NCBI GenBank assembly: GCA_903844665.1
Contig: CAIMUS010000020.1
Span: forward strand, 1 to 42,770
Reading direction: 5' to 3'
DNA length: 42,770 nucleotides
Origin: an uncultured Pseudomonadota bacterium
GTDB taxonomy: Bacteria; Pseudomonadota; Gammaproteobacteria; Competibacterales; Competibacteraceae
The position numbers and the translations under genes were made by a program. The number at the start of each line of letters is the position of its first letter. Position 1 is the first letter of the stretch. Shown here piece by piece: positions 18,316 through 27,154 of this stretch. A model generated the notes under the pieces. The model was not told where the DNA came from, did no database searches, and was given only the letters and a program-made list of their open reading frames with translations.

Positions 18316-19746
18316 TTATCCTGGCTGATTTTGGATGGCAGAGAGCTTTTCCAGCTCACTTTTAAGTTTAACAATCCCTGGAAGGGCATTATCTATTTTT
18401 AAGTTTGTACAAGGCTCGGCTTTGAAAATAGTCCCTGATTGGTTAAAAAAACTCTTCTTGATAGATATTTTGAGTTCGGGTTTATCTTCTATTTCTTGAA
18501 TCTGGCATATTAGAAAAGCTAGCATATCTCTAATTTGACTATCAGGTTTGATAATGTTATTATTACCTGAATCAAGTACTTTCTCATAAACTTTTTTTGT
18601 TGCTGTTATAGCATCTACGTTCTCAAGAAACTTAGTATCATCTTGAGTTGCTACAATCGGAAGCTTGATCATACCCCATAAAAATTCTTTCTTTTTGAAA
18701 AGCTCGCTTTTATCTAAATTATTCAAATTTTGAATTTTACCAAAATGGGTATCCCATAATTTACTTAGATTGGGAATTTTATGTTGCTGGCTTTCTGTAG
18801 ATAAAAACGTCAGTAATCCATTAATTGCACCCGACAAATCTTCAGCCGGTGGATTAGATGGTGGCTCTGTTACAGGGACTGTTATTGGAGGTGGAGTGAC
18901 CGAAACAACAGGAGGCACAGAAGGTTTGCTACTTTTTAGCGACTCCACAGATGCTTTTAAAGTATTAATGCCTGTTAATAAGTTCGCATTATTATTTACC
19001 AAATTTTTATAACCATAAACGCCCGCTGCTAAAATACCTGCCAATATCAAAGCAGTTAGAGCAGACAGGATCATAGCGGTAGAAATCAACTTGTTACGAG
19101 GAGGTGGTTCATTATCTTGCTTGGAAATTTCTGCATCGTTAGATGCTACTGCCACAGGCACAAGTTTCTCATTGGCCTTCTCTTCCAACTTCTCCTCAAG
19201 ATGGGCCACCCTCAAATCCAATCCCGGTTGCCGCAGTAAATTCAGCATTATCGGCTCGAAATCGGCAGGAAACCAAGTGGAATAATTTTCGCGGAAAGAC
19301 TTAAAATGCGTTTCTGCATCTTCATCGACTGGCAGGATAATGTGAGAACCTTGGGGTAGTTGTAGAGATAATCCTGCACCGTCGAATGGCCGTTCAGCAA
19401 GTCGATAGCCAGGTTGAAGATAAAAAACGTGTCGTGGTGGCGACCAAGCTTCGGTTGTAGTAGCAGTGACACCCTGTATTTTAATTTCTAACTGCTCACT
19501 TTCATCCTTTACCTCGACCACCAAGCCACCATCACTTTGTCCGATCGATTCGATAACTTTCAACTTATAAGCTCGAAAAGACTCTATCTCGTTGAACTTT
19601 TGATCGGAGAGAAGCTCAGGTTCCTGGCAGGATGATCTCGAGTAAATTAACAGCGAGTAAACACTACCAGGTAACTCGACTGTCAACCGACAAGTCATCC
19701 CTCGATCTTGCTCAAAATTACGAAAGAAAGTTATGATTTCGTTCAT
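18316..19746 (-). CDS. Single-pass membrane protein, AT-rich gene
   Basis: This 476-residue protein has no recognised family. Residues 1-180 look like a beta-rich soluble domain. A charged helix (LEEKLEEKANEK) precedes a hydrophobic segment at about 221-245 (ISTAMILSALTALILAGILAAGVYGY). A Pro-rich linker follows (VTPPPITVPVTEPPSNPP), then a helical C-terminal domain rich in Lys/Asn/Ile. The plan of N-domain, helix and Pro linker repeats that of the protein at 1029-1757. The gene is visibly poorer in G+C than the plus-strand cluster. Its start overlaps the stop of the upstream 1197-residue gene by 4 bases, so the two are translationally coupled. Confidence 0.72.
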   Translation of the reverse strand: MNEIITFFRNFEQDRGMTCRLTVELPGSVYSLLIYSRSSCQEPELLSDQKFNEIESFRAYKLKVIESIGQSDGGLVVEVKDESEQLEIKIQGVTATTTEAWSPPRHVFYLQPGYRLAERPFDGAGLSLQLPQGSHIILPVDEDAETHFKSFRENYSTWFPADFEPIMLNLLRQPGLDLRVAHLEEKLEEKANEKLVPVAVASNDAEISKQDNEPPPRNKLISTAMILSALTALILAGILAAGVYGYKNLVNNNANLLTGINTLKASVESLKSSKPSVPPVVSVTPPPITVPVTEPPSNPPAEDLSGAINGLLTFLSTESQQHKIPNLSKLWDTHFGKIQNLNNLDKSELFKKKEFLWGMIKLPIVATQDDTKFLENVDAITATKKVYEKVLDSGNNNIIKPDSQIRDMLAFLICQIQEIEDKPELKISIKKSFFNQSGTIFKAEPCTNLKIDNALPGIVKLKSELEKLSAIQNQPG

Positions 19747-22700
19747 CTTCTCTCAATCTCATATTCCGAGTGCAGCAGACTGGCCATAAACTTTTCGCCC
19801 TCAAGTCGAAATCGCTCGGCTAATGTCTGTTGCTGCTGTTTATTCAAATACTTTCTTGCATAGTTGCAGATTTCGACAAGCGCTATAGTTATACGATCCT
19901 CTACACTGCGCATGTTTTGCTGGCGTCGGCAATTTCGTAAACTGTACAATAATGCTTGCCACCAAATCGAATTGCTCCGATATGCACCCGCAATTCGAAT
20001 GATATGTTGAGCTGTTTCAGCCAATCGGCCATTTCCGAACAAACTGGCTGCCAGATCGAAGGCTGGTAAGTAAGGCTGTGGATAGGACACATGTCTTAAC
20101 AACTTAGGGTTCTTACGTGCTGCTGTTTCAAAACAACACCAATATTGCCATCTTGCTATTTCCGATAGATTTTTGATATCGTAAATTATTCTGGCAAGAT
20201 AGCATAGTGGATGCTCCACTACAACCTGTCTTTCAATAGATTGAGTTTGGCGGAAATTGGCATTCAAATCATCCGTTACATTGCCAATGGTTGTCCAACA
20301 GCTATTATCAGAATCATTCTGACGAAGCGCCTTTAATGCCTTGTACGGTAATTTTTCTTTCCATACCTCATTACAGACCCCAGGGCAAAGGAATTCAGCG
20401 AGTTTATTGTAGTCATTGATTGCCAGTAAGCGGGCCAAATCTTTTCTGATCGTCGATGGCGAAGACGGAGGAGACAGCTTGGGATCGATACGCTGATCAA
20501 GCTGAATAAGAAAATCCTGATTGATTTTTTTCAGTATATTACCATCAAACCACTCTGCCAACCTGGACAGGAATCCCTGATTTTTCCATAGATCAGGTTT
20601 GTCAGCAGCCTGCAGCGCCGCCATGGGGTTTTCACGCAAGCTCGCCGCAACACTGTATATTCTAGCTTGCAGCGCTTTGGACTGACGATGGCCGGCGTAA
20701 TTATACAGATAGAGCGACTGTTCTAAGGTAAGCACTGGTAATTGAACTTGAGGAGTAGGCATTAGCAACCAGAGCATGGCATCCGCAGGGAAAGAAAACT
20801 GCCTGCCTACAAGATGTGATTGTTGGTAAGCTAATCTAATATTATTGATAATATTTTCGGAAGAACTGTTAACACTAACAGCTTCAACCAACTCCGCCAG
20901 CGCGCCAAAATCATTCGCCAGCCTGCAAAGACCAACAACCTGATCGGCTTCGAATGGCTTGATCCATGGCCAGAGTGAAGGACCGTGCGAATCTTCTCCG
21001 CCGCGTAACTGCTGTATCTCCAAATCTGACAACCAGGGTTGCAGATCATCGAGCACCTGTTTCCACGTCTCCAGAGTCACTTCCGGAGCATTGCTATCCT
21101 GCCACAGCGGACAGCGCAACCAGGCAAGCGCCGCTGTACGGCACTCCGATGGCGTTAATTCACTCTCAGCCTGGCGCCGCCAGCCAAACCAGGCGCCCCA
21201 TTGAATCAGAGCACGGGTAGTTCCCGCGCTGTCCCGCCGCATCCTGGCGATAACCGTTGCATAGACCTGCTGTATCTGCTCTTTATCCAGGCGCTGACCC
21301 GCCGCGCGCAATAATCTGAGGAGCGCGGCTGTGTTCAATCTCTCCCGCACCACGGCGGAACTTAACAACTGCCCGGCAACCTCATCCGCCCACGGCAATG
21401 CCGGCTCACCGTTCGGCAGCACCAGCGAAGCCGGCGCCAGGCAATGCCAGTGCTGTTCGTCCAGGGCGATCCCGACCAGATGCGCATGGGTTTTGGGACT
21501 GTCCAGTCTGTCCAGATTTTGCCGCAGGCGCTGCATCAGGGAATTGTCGGGGGCGATGGCGCCGCTCTGCGGATCGGCAGGCGCCAGCAGATCCGCCAGC
21601 CGGATATAGATTTCCCAATGCTCCAGAAAATCGAGCGTCTGCCCCAATTGCTGGATCGACCGGGCCAGATCGTCCGGTATGGATCCACGCTCGCGCAACC
21701 GGTCCAGAACCCGCTTCGAGGTCTTGCCCCAGCACGGCCAGTCCTGCGGGTTCTTCACCAGATAGCGTGCTGCATCGAGCAGCGTCTCTGCATCGACCGT
21801 ATTGATATGGATATGCGCCCAGGTCGGGTCGAGTTGCCCGGCTTTGGTCGCCGCCGCGAGAATCCTGCAATTGTCCGGATCTGCCGCCAGTTCCGCCAAT
21901 AACCCGCTTTCCTGCGACCTTCGCCCCAGTACTCCGGCTTTTAACTCTGCTTCCAGCAAACCATGCAAGGGAGTGAAAGCCTTCAATCGGGCCAGCGAGA
22001 CAGGCGCGGTTCGCTCCGCCGCCGCCGACGAGGAGAGCAGGGATGGGGCCTGCGCCAGCAACTGCAACAGCCGGCTCAGCTTAAGCGGGTCATCGGCCTT
22101 CCACCAGACAGGCAGCCATTCATCCAGCGTCAGGCCGAGACGGCCCAGGGCTTCGATGACGGCGTTTTGCAATACCTGCTCGCCCGCTGTCAGTTCGTCA
22201 GGGTGTTGCAGTACCCATTCGCACAGCGTCTGCCGGGGAAACAGGCGCCAGTCCTGCTCATCGAGCAACTGATTCCAGGGTAGATCGGCCGCATTTTGCG
22301 CCTGTGCCCGCAGATAGTGGTGAAATAAATAATCACGATCCGCCTCGGCGCCCGCCAGCGCCAGCGCCAGGTTATAGCTGATCTGCACTGAACGGACGTC
22401 GTTACCCACCGGCAGACCGGCGGTATGCCGCGGTCCGAAGCGCGCGCTGAATAACAACAGCCCGCGTGGCGCCTTCAGGGCGCCTTCCATAACCGCCTGG
22501 GCGTATGTCGCCGCTCTCTGCTCCAGCGGCTGACCGGCCTTGACTTCGCCCTGGCGGTCGAGCAGGGTGGCGTGGCGTTGCGCGCCCAGCGCCTCGCCGG
22601 CGATTTCATCCGGCACCGCGATCAGGTTGGCGTGCAGGTGTCGCGCAAACCGCTCCGGCTGGCGCGTATACAGGCGGATGGCGCAACGGTATTTCAAATC

Positions 22701-23336
22701 GGCCGGCAAGGCGGCCCGGGCGAAGGAAACCAGCGTAGGGAACGGTTCGCCCGCCGTAAACTCGCGCACCGGCACGGCGACCAGCAGCGGATACCCCTGC
22801 TCCAGAGCTTGCAGCAGATGACCGAGAAAGCGCTCGGCGACAGGCGCTTCTGGTTGCAGCCGGGCCAGCCACTGGGCAGGCAGGGCGGCTGGCCGGAGGG
22901 TCTCCAGTTGTGCCGCGGATGTGCCGATGGTTCGAGGTGTATCGAACCCGTTGGAGCAGCCCAGGTAAGCACCCGGATCGAAGTCCTCCCGACAATCGGC
23001 CAGTCGCCAGGCGCGGGCATGACTGAAGTAAGCGGCCCTGCGATCGTAGGCGCCCGCCGACATCAGGCGGACCACGAACAGCCAGTCCCGATAACAAAAA
23101 CACGACCAGGCTTCCAGTTGATCCTTGAGACGCTGGTGGTCGGCCGAATCCGAATCCAGGCTCGACCAGGGGCGAATGGCCTGTAATAACTCACCATCTC
23201 GAGCCAGCTCCGGCGCTGTTCCTTCCAGATATTGTTCGCCATGAGCGATAGGGCTGTCCGGCCCCTCGCCGATACCGGCTTTAGCCTGCCCACGATAAGC
23301 GGAAAGCACTAGAGTCGCCGTGGATTGCATCGGCAT
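19743..23336 (-). CDS. Large GTPase-associated (GAP1-like) protein
   Basis: This 1197-residue cytoplasmic protein starts at ATG 23336, 4 bases after the preceding GTPase stop. The first 300 residues (VLSAYRGQAKAGIG, YFSHARAWRLAD, YLGCSNGF, CAIRLYTRQPERFARHLHAN) resemble the N-terminal domain of GAP1-type proteins, which accompany double-GTPase systems. The remainder is helical-repeat sequence of the kind used as a scaffold. No catalytic motif is seen. Codon and base composition change within the gene: the part coding the first 800 residues is GC-rich, while the 3' part (about 19743-20950) is AT-rich, suggesting the C-terminal section was exchanged or acquired separately. Partnership with the GTPase is inferred from adjacency and family. 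Confidence 0.65.
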   Translation of the reverse strand: MPMQSTATLVLSAYRGQAKAGIGEGPDSPIAHGEQYLEGTAPELARDGELLQAIRPWSSLDSDSADHQRLKDQLEAWSCFCYRDWLFVVRLMSAGAYDRRAAYFSHARAWRLADCREDFDPGAYLGCSNGFDTPRTIGTSAAQLETLRPAALPAQWLARLQPEAPVAERFLGHLLQALEQGYPLLVAVPVREFTAGEPFPTLVSFARAALPADLKYRCAIRLYTRQPERFARHLHANLIAVPDEIAGEALGAQRHATLLDRQGEVKAGQPLEQRAATYAQAVMEGALKAPRGLLLFSARFGPRHTAGLPVGNDVRSVQISYNLALALAGAEADRDYLFHHYLRAQAQNAADLPWNQLLDEQDWRLFPRQTLCEWVLQHPDELTAGEQVLQNAVIEALGRLGLTLDEWLPVWWKADDPLKLSRLLQLLAQAPSLLSSSAAAERTAPVSLARLKAFTPLHGLLEAELKAGVLGRRSQESGLLAELAADPDNCRILAAATKAGQLDPTWAHIHINTVDAETLLDAARYLVKNPQDWPCWGKTSKRVLDRLRERGSIPDDLARSIQQLGQTLDFLEHWEIYIRLADLLAPADPQSGAIAPDNSLMQRLRQNLDRLDSPKTHAHLVGIALDEQHWHCLAPASLVLPNGEPALPWADEVAGQLLSSAVVRERLNTAALLRLLRAAGQRLDKEQIQQVYATVIARMRRDSAGTTRALIQWGAWFGWRRQAESELTPSECRTAALAWLRCPLWQDSNAPEVTLETWKQVLDDLQPWLSDLEIQQLRGGEDSHGPSLWPWIKPFEADQVVGLCRLANDFGALAELVEAVSVNSSSENIINNIRLAYQQSHLVGRQFSFPADAMLWLLMPTPQVQLPVLTLEQSLYLYNYAGHRQSKALQARIYSVAASLRENPMAALQAADKPDLWKNQGFLSRLAEWFDGNILKKINQDFLIQLDQRIDPKLSPPSSPSTIRKDLARLLAINDYNKLAEFLCPGVCNEVWKEKLPYKALKALRQNDSDNSCWTTIGNVTDDLNANFRQTQSIERQVVVEHPLCYLARIIYDIKNLSEIARWQYWCCFETAARKNPKLLRHVSYPQPYLPAFDLAASLFGNGRLAETAQHIIRIAGAYRSNSIWWQALLYSLRNCRRQQNMRSVEDRITIALVEICNYARKYLNKQQQQTLAERFRLEGEKFMASLLHSEYEIERR

Positions 23337-23340
23337 TTTC

Positions 23341-24756
23341 CTACATTAAGGCGTTTTCCCGTTCGCAGAGGGCGACCAGCAAGGGCAACTCTACATGAAT
23401 CGGGACCGGTGGCTGCAACCGTATCCGGGTATCCGGGTCCGGATACTGTTTCTCGATGCTATCCAGTCGGTTGCCCTCGATGGCGCTCAGCGGAATCAGC
23501 CAGGGCCTGCCGCCGTTAAAATCCAGTTTGTTGGGAATTCCACTGACAAGGGGATCGTGGCTGTTATCGAACTCGACACGCAGGGCTGCCGAGATCTTGC
23601 GGGCATTCGCCAGATAGAGCGCGATGCCGCGACCACTGCGCAGGCGCGGCAGATAACGCTTCGGCGCATCCATATAGGGCGTAATCCAACGGTCGCGCAA
23701 GGTATTGAGCGCGCTACGCCGGTCATCGGCCATGGTCAGCGCCAGAATACTGCGGACCGGATGGGTACAGTGATGACGATCCCGCAACTGTCGGTAATTC
23801 ATGATTACCTGCTCGAAACCTTTCAGGATGGCGTCGCGTGACTGCCAGTCCGTATCGGACAACTCCGCGTTCGGGAATACCGCCCATAGCGGCAGACAAA
23901 ACACGATGATCCGGGCATCCAGATAACCCGCCTGCCATAACTCTCGTTGCTGTTGCTGGACATTAACCCGTTCGAAGAATCCTTCTCCGGAACCGTCGAA
24001 AAATTCCACATCCAATTCCGAGCGTCCCCGGCCCAACAGACCGGTCCGGTAGGGCAGACGCAACCGGTACCAGCGCTGCGTATCGACCTTGGTTTGGTCC
24101 AGGCGAATCCAGGCCGAGTATTTCTTAACGAAATCCAGGAGATTGGCTTCTGTTGCCGTGTCCTGGCGGGTGGGGGCGGTGAACAGCCGGATACTGCCCC
24201 GGTCCAGATAGTAAGCCAGAGAACCGGCCTGCTGATTGGCATAGGTGCGATATACCATCGCCTGGAACAGATAGCTTTTGCCTACGCCCTTGCCGCCGAT
24301 GATACCCAGTTTCTGTACGCCCGCCTGCTCGAAAGGCAGACCGTCAACCTCGGATCCCGCTGGCATCATGGCGGATTCAGCCAGGGTGACAGCCGGCGCC
24401 GGCTTAGGAGTGGCCGTCACCGGAGAAGGCTCAGGGGTGTTGAACAGGGTAGGTTGCGGTAGTGGCGAATCCACTCCAGGAGATTGTGGTTGCGCCGGGG
24501 ACGACGGGCCGGGCGAAGACGTAAAGTCGACGAACTTGAATTCGGACAGCGATCCCTCCCCGGATTTCCCGTCCGATATTTTCGCGGGTTGTTCGGTGGC
24601 GGCGATAATCTCAGCCGCCGCCATGGAGTAATCGGTAGCGCTATCACCGGCGACAGCAGGAGCAGCCTGCTGGTTTTCGGCGGATAACCCGACTCTGTCG
24701 GCGGTGGCGTCCACAGCGGTTAACCCGGATGAGGGAGTTATCTTATACGAGTCCAT
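23341..24756 (-). CDS. P-loop GTPase with long disordered N-terminus
   Basis: This 471-residue protein has a Pro/Ser/Ala-rich, probably disordered tail at residues 1-145. The GTPase core starts at VQKLGIIGGKGVGKSYLFQ (P-loop GGKGVGKS at 154-161). LDVEFFDGSGEGFFERV supplies the G3 D-x-x-G, ILALTMADDRRS the G4 position (TMAD rather than NKxD), and IPLSAIEGN the G5 loop. The core is interrupted by extra helices (YLDARIIVFCLPLWAVFPN). It is distinct from the GTPase at 13924-15600, so the locus has two different GTPases, as in double-GTPase systems. The gene sits 24 bases after the membrane protein gene and 4 bases before the GAP1-like gene. No membrane segment is present. Confidence 0.75.
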   Translation of the reverse strand: MDSYKITPSSGLTAVDATADRVGLSAENQQAAPAVAGDSATDYSMAAAEIIAATEQPAKISDGKSGEGSLSEFKFVDFTSSPGPSSPAQPQSPGVDSPLPQPTLFNTPEPSPVTATPKPAPAVTLAESAMMPAGSEVDGLPFEQAGVQKLGIIGGKGVGKSYLFQAMVYRTYANQQAGSLAYYLDRGSIRLFTAPTRQDTATEANLLDFVKKYSAWIRLDQTKVDTQRWYRLRLPYRTGLLGRGRSELDVEFFDGSGEGFFERVNVQQQQRELWQAGYLDARIIVFCLPLWAVFPNAELSDTDWQSRDAILKGFEQVIMNYRQLRDRHHCTHPVRSILALTMADDRRSALNTLRDRWITPYMDAPKRYLPRLRSGRGIALYLANARKISAALRVEFDNSHDPLVSGIPNKLDFNGGRPWLIPLSAIEGNRLDSIEKQYPDPDTRIRLQPPVPIHVELPLLVALCERENALM

Positions 24757-24780
24757 AACGGTATTCCTTAATGGTATTCC

Positions 24781-26592
24781 TTAACGATGAATGACAATTT
24801 TGACGTATTGTTGCCCTTCGGCAAATTTTTTCAGATCCACTCCTTCCGGTTCCACCGGCGGGGAGCGCCTTTTAAAAACTTCTTTATTGCCTATCGATGA
24901 TCGCGCCTTCTCCAGGGCGCCTTTCACCTCTTCTTTAAAGGCATCCTCCGCTTTATCCGGCGGCACTGGAAAGAAAAAGTAAAGCCGGTCCGGCTTGTCG
25001 GCGCGTGTCAGGCGTCTTCCTTCGTAGATCAGGCGCAGTTCGACCCATAATGTGGTCTGCTCGGGTGTCGGGCCCGGCGCATAAGCGCGGCAGCGCAGAC
25101 TGAATTTATGTTTTTCCTTATCCATATTATCGTTATCGACACGCTCGCAATTCGAAGCCTGTTTTGCATAAAACAACCTGTCCGCCTCCTCTTGGCCAAG
25201 CTCGAGCAGCCCGGCGAGATTGGCCGCTGCGAGATTGCCAATCACCGGCATTGCCAATACCTCGGCTAGAGACGGTTTACCCGGCTCAGCCGGTTGTTCC
25301 GGTTCCATAAAATCGACCAGCCAATGCTCAGCCCAGCTATTTTTCATGTTTTCTAAACGTTTCTGCCACTGTTGCTGTCGTTGCCGGTAATCATCCCGCA
25401 GTGACGCCAGCGCCGGCTTATCCACCACGTCCCCCAGTTCCCTGAACAAATGGCTTAGATGTCGATAGTAACCGACGACCCGCTGGCTGGCGGCGGCAAA
25501 TTCGGGATTAGGCGGCCAAGGGCCGTCATCTCCACGGCCACCATCATATACCACCGGTGACTGGTCAAGCTTGGGAGTGTTTTCCGGGGCAAGGCCGTCA
25601 GCCACCGCATCCACCAGTTGGCTATACGCTTGCTTCGCGGTCTGCACCTTGCCCAGTGTTACGGCGATAGGAAGCAATTCCTGAAAATCGCGGAAATTTA
25701 CCACGCCCAACGAGTCCAATTTTTGTTTCGCACCGACCGTGTCGGTGGACCCGCTGTCGCGGATCTGCTGCACCAGCCTGCCGGACAATCCGCTGGCTGT
25801 CGTATCCAGCAAGTCGCCCGCCGCCCGATCGATATCCACTTCCTGATTCAGCGACTTGGCGGTGTCCCACAAAGGCTGACTCCTCACCACATCATCGACC
25901 AGAGCTTGAAGACCAGTCCGGTATCTGCTTTCGGAGCAACCTCGGGCGGTCGCGCTGCATTTTTGCAACTCTCTGGTTTGCCGCCTTAGATTTTCGACTC
26001 TTTCCTGCAGCCATATTTTCTGATTTTCGACAGTCGCCCTGCCCATGGAGTACGTGACGGGTAAAATCACCAGCAGCACGAATAGCAGGCTTATGGGAGC
26101 GACCCGTTGAACCCAGGGGCTGTCCGGATGGAGGCGCCACAGACGTGGAGTCAGAGTCAGCGTGGCGGCCAGGCAAGCGACCGCCATGGCATGCAGCAAC
26201 GACACCAAGCCCGGCCGCACACCGCTGTACAGACCAATCGCCACCCCGGTCGTCAGCAGAGCCAGAAACAACGCCCAAAGGCGCGGCCAGATATGGCCCG
26301 GCCGCCGCCGGCAAATGACTACGATAGTCCACGCCAGCAGCGCAGTTAAAGTGGCGATGATGATCGGGCAGACAGTCGAATCTGCGCATAGATTCCCAAG
26401 CTCTAATCTAAACAGCGTTCGCAGTTGCGCATTACGCTGCAGAAAGACAAGGGCAACGATGAATATGCATAGGGAAGCGGCTGACAGCAAGGCCGCCGGC
26501 AGCGCCCATGTGCCTATGCTAAAAAATCCTTCGCTTTGGAGCGGTTCTGGTAATTTCTGTAGGGTTTCGCAATGACCACTGGCGCCATTCAT
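24781..26592 (-). CDS. Multi-pass membrane protein with periplasmic or cytoplasmic helical domain
   Basis: This 603-residue protein is the first gene of the minus-strand cluster (ATG at 26592). Five hydrophobic segments fill the first 200 residues (ALPAALLSAASLCIFIVALV; IIIATLTALLAWTIVVI; LWALFLALLTTGVAIGLY; MAVACLAATLTLT; ISLLFVLLVILPVTYSM). After that come about 250 residues of charged helix with a Cys pair (KCSATARGC), a Trp-rich segment (QQWQKRLENMKNSWAEHWLV), and a C-terminal beta-rich domain with TTLWVELRLIYEGRRL and QQYVKIVIHR. No known family is recognised. Together with 6294-8789 and 8774-11593 it gives the system three polytopic or membrane-anchored large proteins. A mobile element-like repeat lies 32 bases upstream of the start. 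Confidence 0.7.
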   Translation of the reverse strand: MNGASGHCETLQKLPEPLQSEGFFSIGTWALPAALLSAASLCIFIVALVFLQRNAQLRTLFRLELGNLCADSTVCPIIIATLTALLAWTIVVICRRRPGHIWPRLWALFLALLTTGVAIGLYSGVRPGLVSLLHAMAVACLAATLTLTPRLWRLHPDSPWVQRVAPISLLFVLLVILPVTYSMGRATVENQKIWLQERVENLRRQTRELQKCSATARGCSESRYRTGLQALVDDVVRSQPLWDTAKSLNQEVDIDRAAGDLLDTTASGLSGRLVQQIRDSGSTDTVGAKQKLDSLGVVNFRDFQELLPIAVTLGKVQTAKQAYSQLVDAVADGLAPENTPKLDQSPVVYDGGRGDDGPWPPNPEFAAASQRVVGYYRHLSHLFRELGDVVDKPALASLRDDYRQRQQQWQKRLENMKNSWAEHWLVDFMEPEQPAEPGKPSLAEVLAMPVIGNLAAANLAGLLELGQEEADRLFYAKQASNCERVDNDNMDKEKHKFSLRCRAYAPGPTPEQTTLWVELRLIYEGRRLTRADKPDRLYFFFPVPPDKAEDAFKEEVKGALEKARSSIGNKEVFKRRSPPVEPEGVDLKKFAEGQQYVKIVIHR

Positions 26593-26623
26593 AAATTTAG
26601 AGCGTAACTACCTACCCTCAAAT

Positions 26624-26763
26624 GGGTATCCACTTAAGCCGGGACACCTTAGCCAGTCGTAGGGTGGGCAGCTTGTCTGCCCACGCGGGTTGTCTGGGTA
26701 GAAGCTAAGGTGGGCAGACAAGCTGCCCACCCCACCTATCTGTCCCACCCTAAGTGGGTAGCC
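26624..26763 (+). repeat. MITE-like element, copy A
   Basis: This 140-bp element starts GGGTATCCACTTAAGCCGGG and ends with the complement of GGCTACCCACTTA. That gives terminal inverted repeats of the type GGSTAYCCACTTA plus GGGACA. The centre is a long hairpin (GGTGGGCAGCTTGTCTGCCC and its complement). A second copy lies inverted at 29619-29763, and two more elements with the same ends lie at 29770 and 30042. There is no coding capacity. No target duplication is obvious. Confidence 0.75.
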
Positions 26764-26793
26764 CCTTTCAGTTACCTAAACCCTTGATTTATT

Positions 26794-26869
26794 TGGTGGG
26801 CCGTGCACGATTCGAACGTGCGACCAGCGGATTAAAAGTCCGATGCTCTACCAACTGAGCTAACGGCCC
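26794..26869 (-). tRNA. tRNA-Lys (anticodon TTT)
   Basis: The minus strand gives a 76-base cloverleaf with acceptor GGGCCGT pairing ACGGCCC, D-arm GCTCAGTTGGTAGAGC, anticodon loop CTTTTAA (TTT), T-loop TTCGAAT and an encoded CCA end. All stems pair. It lies just upstream (in genome order) of the tandem array. No phage or island integrase is seen next to it. Confidence 0.97.
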
Positions 26870-26967
26870 GAAACAGAGATAATATACTACAGCAATTGAC
26901 TGGGATCGAAAATAGCTTTATCTCCAGACAGCAGGGCGGTAGTGCTCTAAAAGTGTTGCTTGGTTGT

Positions 26968-27044
26968 CGCCTCACGCCTCACGCCTCACGCCTCACGCCT
27001 CACGCCTCACGCCTCACGCCTCACGCCTCACGCCTCACGCCTCA
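26968..27044 (+). repeat. Tandem repeat, 11 copies of a 7-bp unit (CGCCTCA)
   Basis: Eleven perfect CGCCTCA units run without interruption, ending in TGGG. The array is 111 bases upstream of the MoxR start codon. Perfect identity suggests active slippage. It is not coding in any supported gene. Confidence 0.97.
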
Positions 27045-27154
27045 TGGGTGGCTCCGCCGGCAGGAAACCATATTCCTGCTGCGCAGCGGGAACTCTCTGG
27101 TTTAGAATGAGTACAGATACCAAGCATTTACATTTTTCCTAGAGAGATTACTGC

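Larger units (their letters stand above)
26593..27154. other. Gene-poor stretch holding a repeat element, tRNA-Lys and a 7-bp tandem array
   Basis: Between the start of the minus-strand cluster and the MoxR gene there is no supportable protein gene. It contains the inverted-repeat element at 26624-26763, tRNA-Lys at 26794-26869 and the tandem repeat at 26968-27044. The only weak promoter-like sequence for the minus-strand cluster (TTGAGG close to 26615) would lie between the element and the gene. Confidence 0.7.

Noticed and set aside
18316-26592. Type VI secretion (TssL/TssM-like) assignment for the membrane and GTPase genes
   Set aside because: No sheath, Hcp, VgrG or ClpV genes occur, and the motifs fit the GTPase-associated family better.
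26968-27044. CRISPR array
   Set aside because: The repeat unit is 7 bp with no spacers and there are no cas genes.
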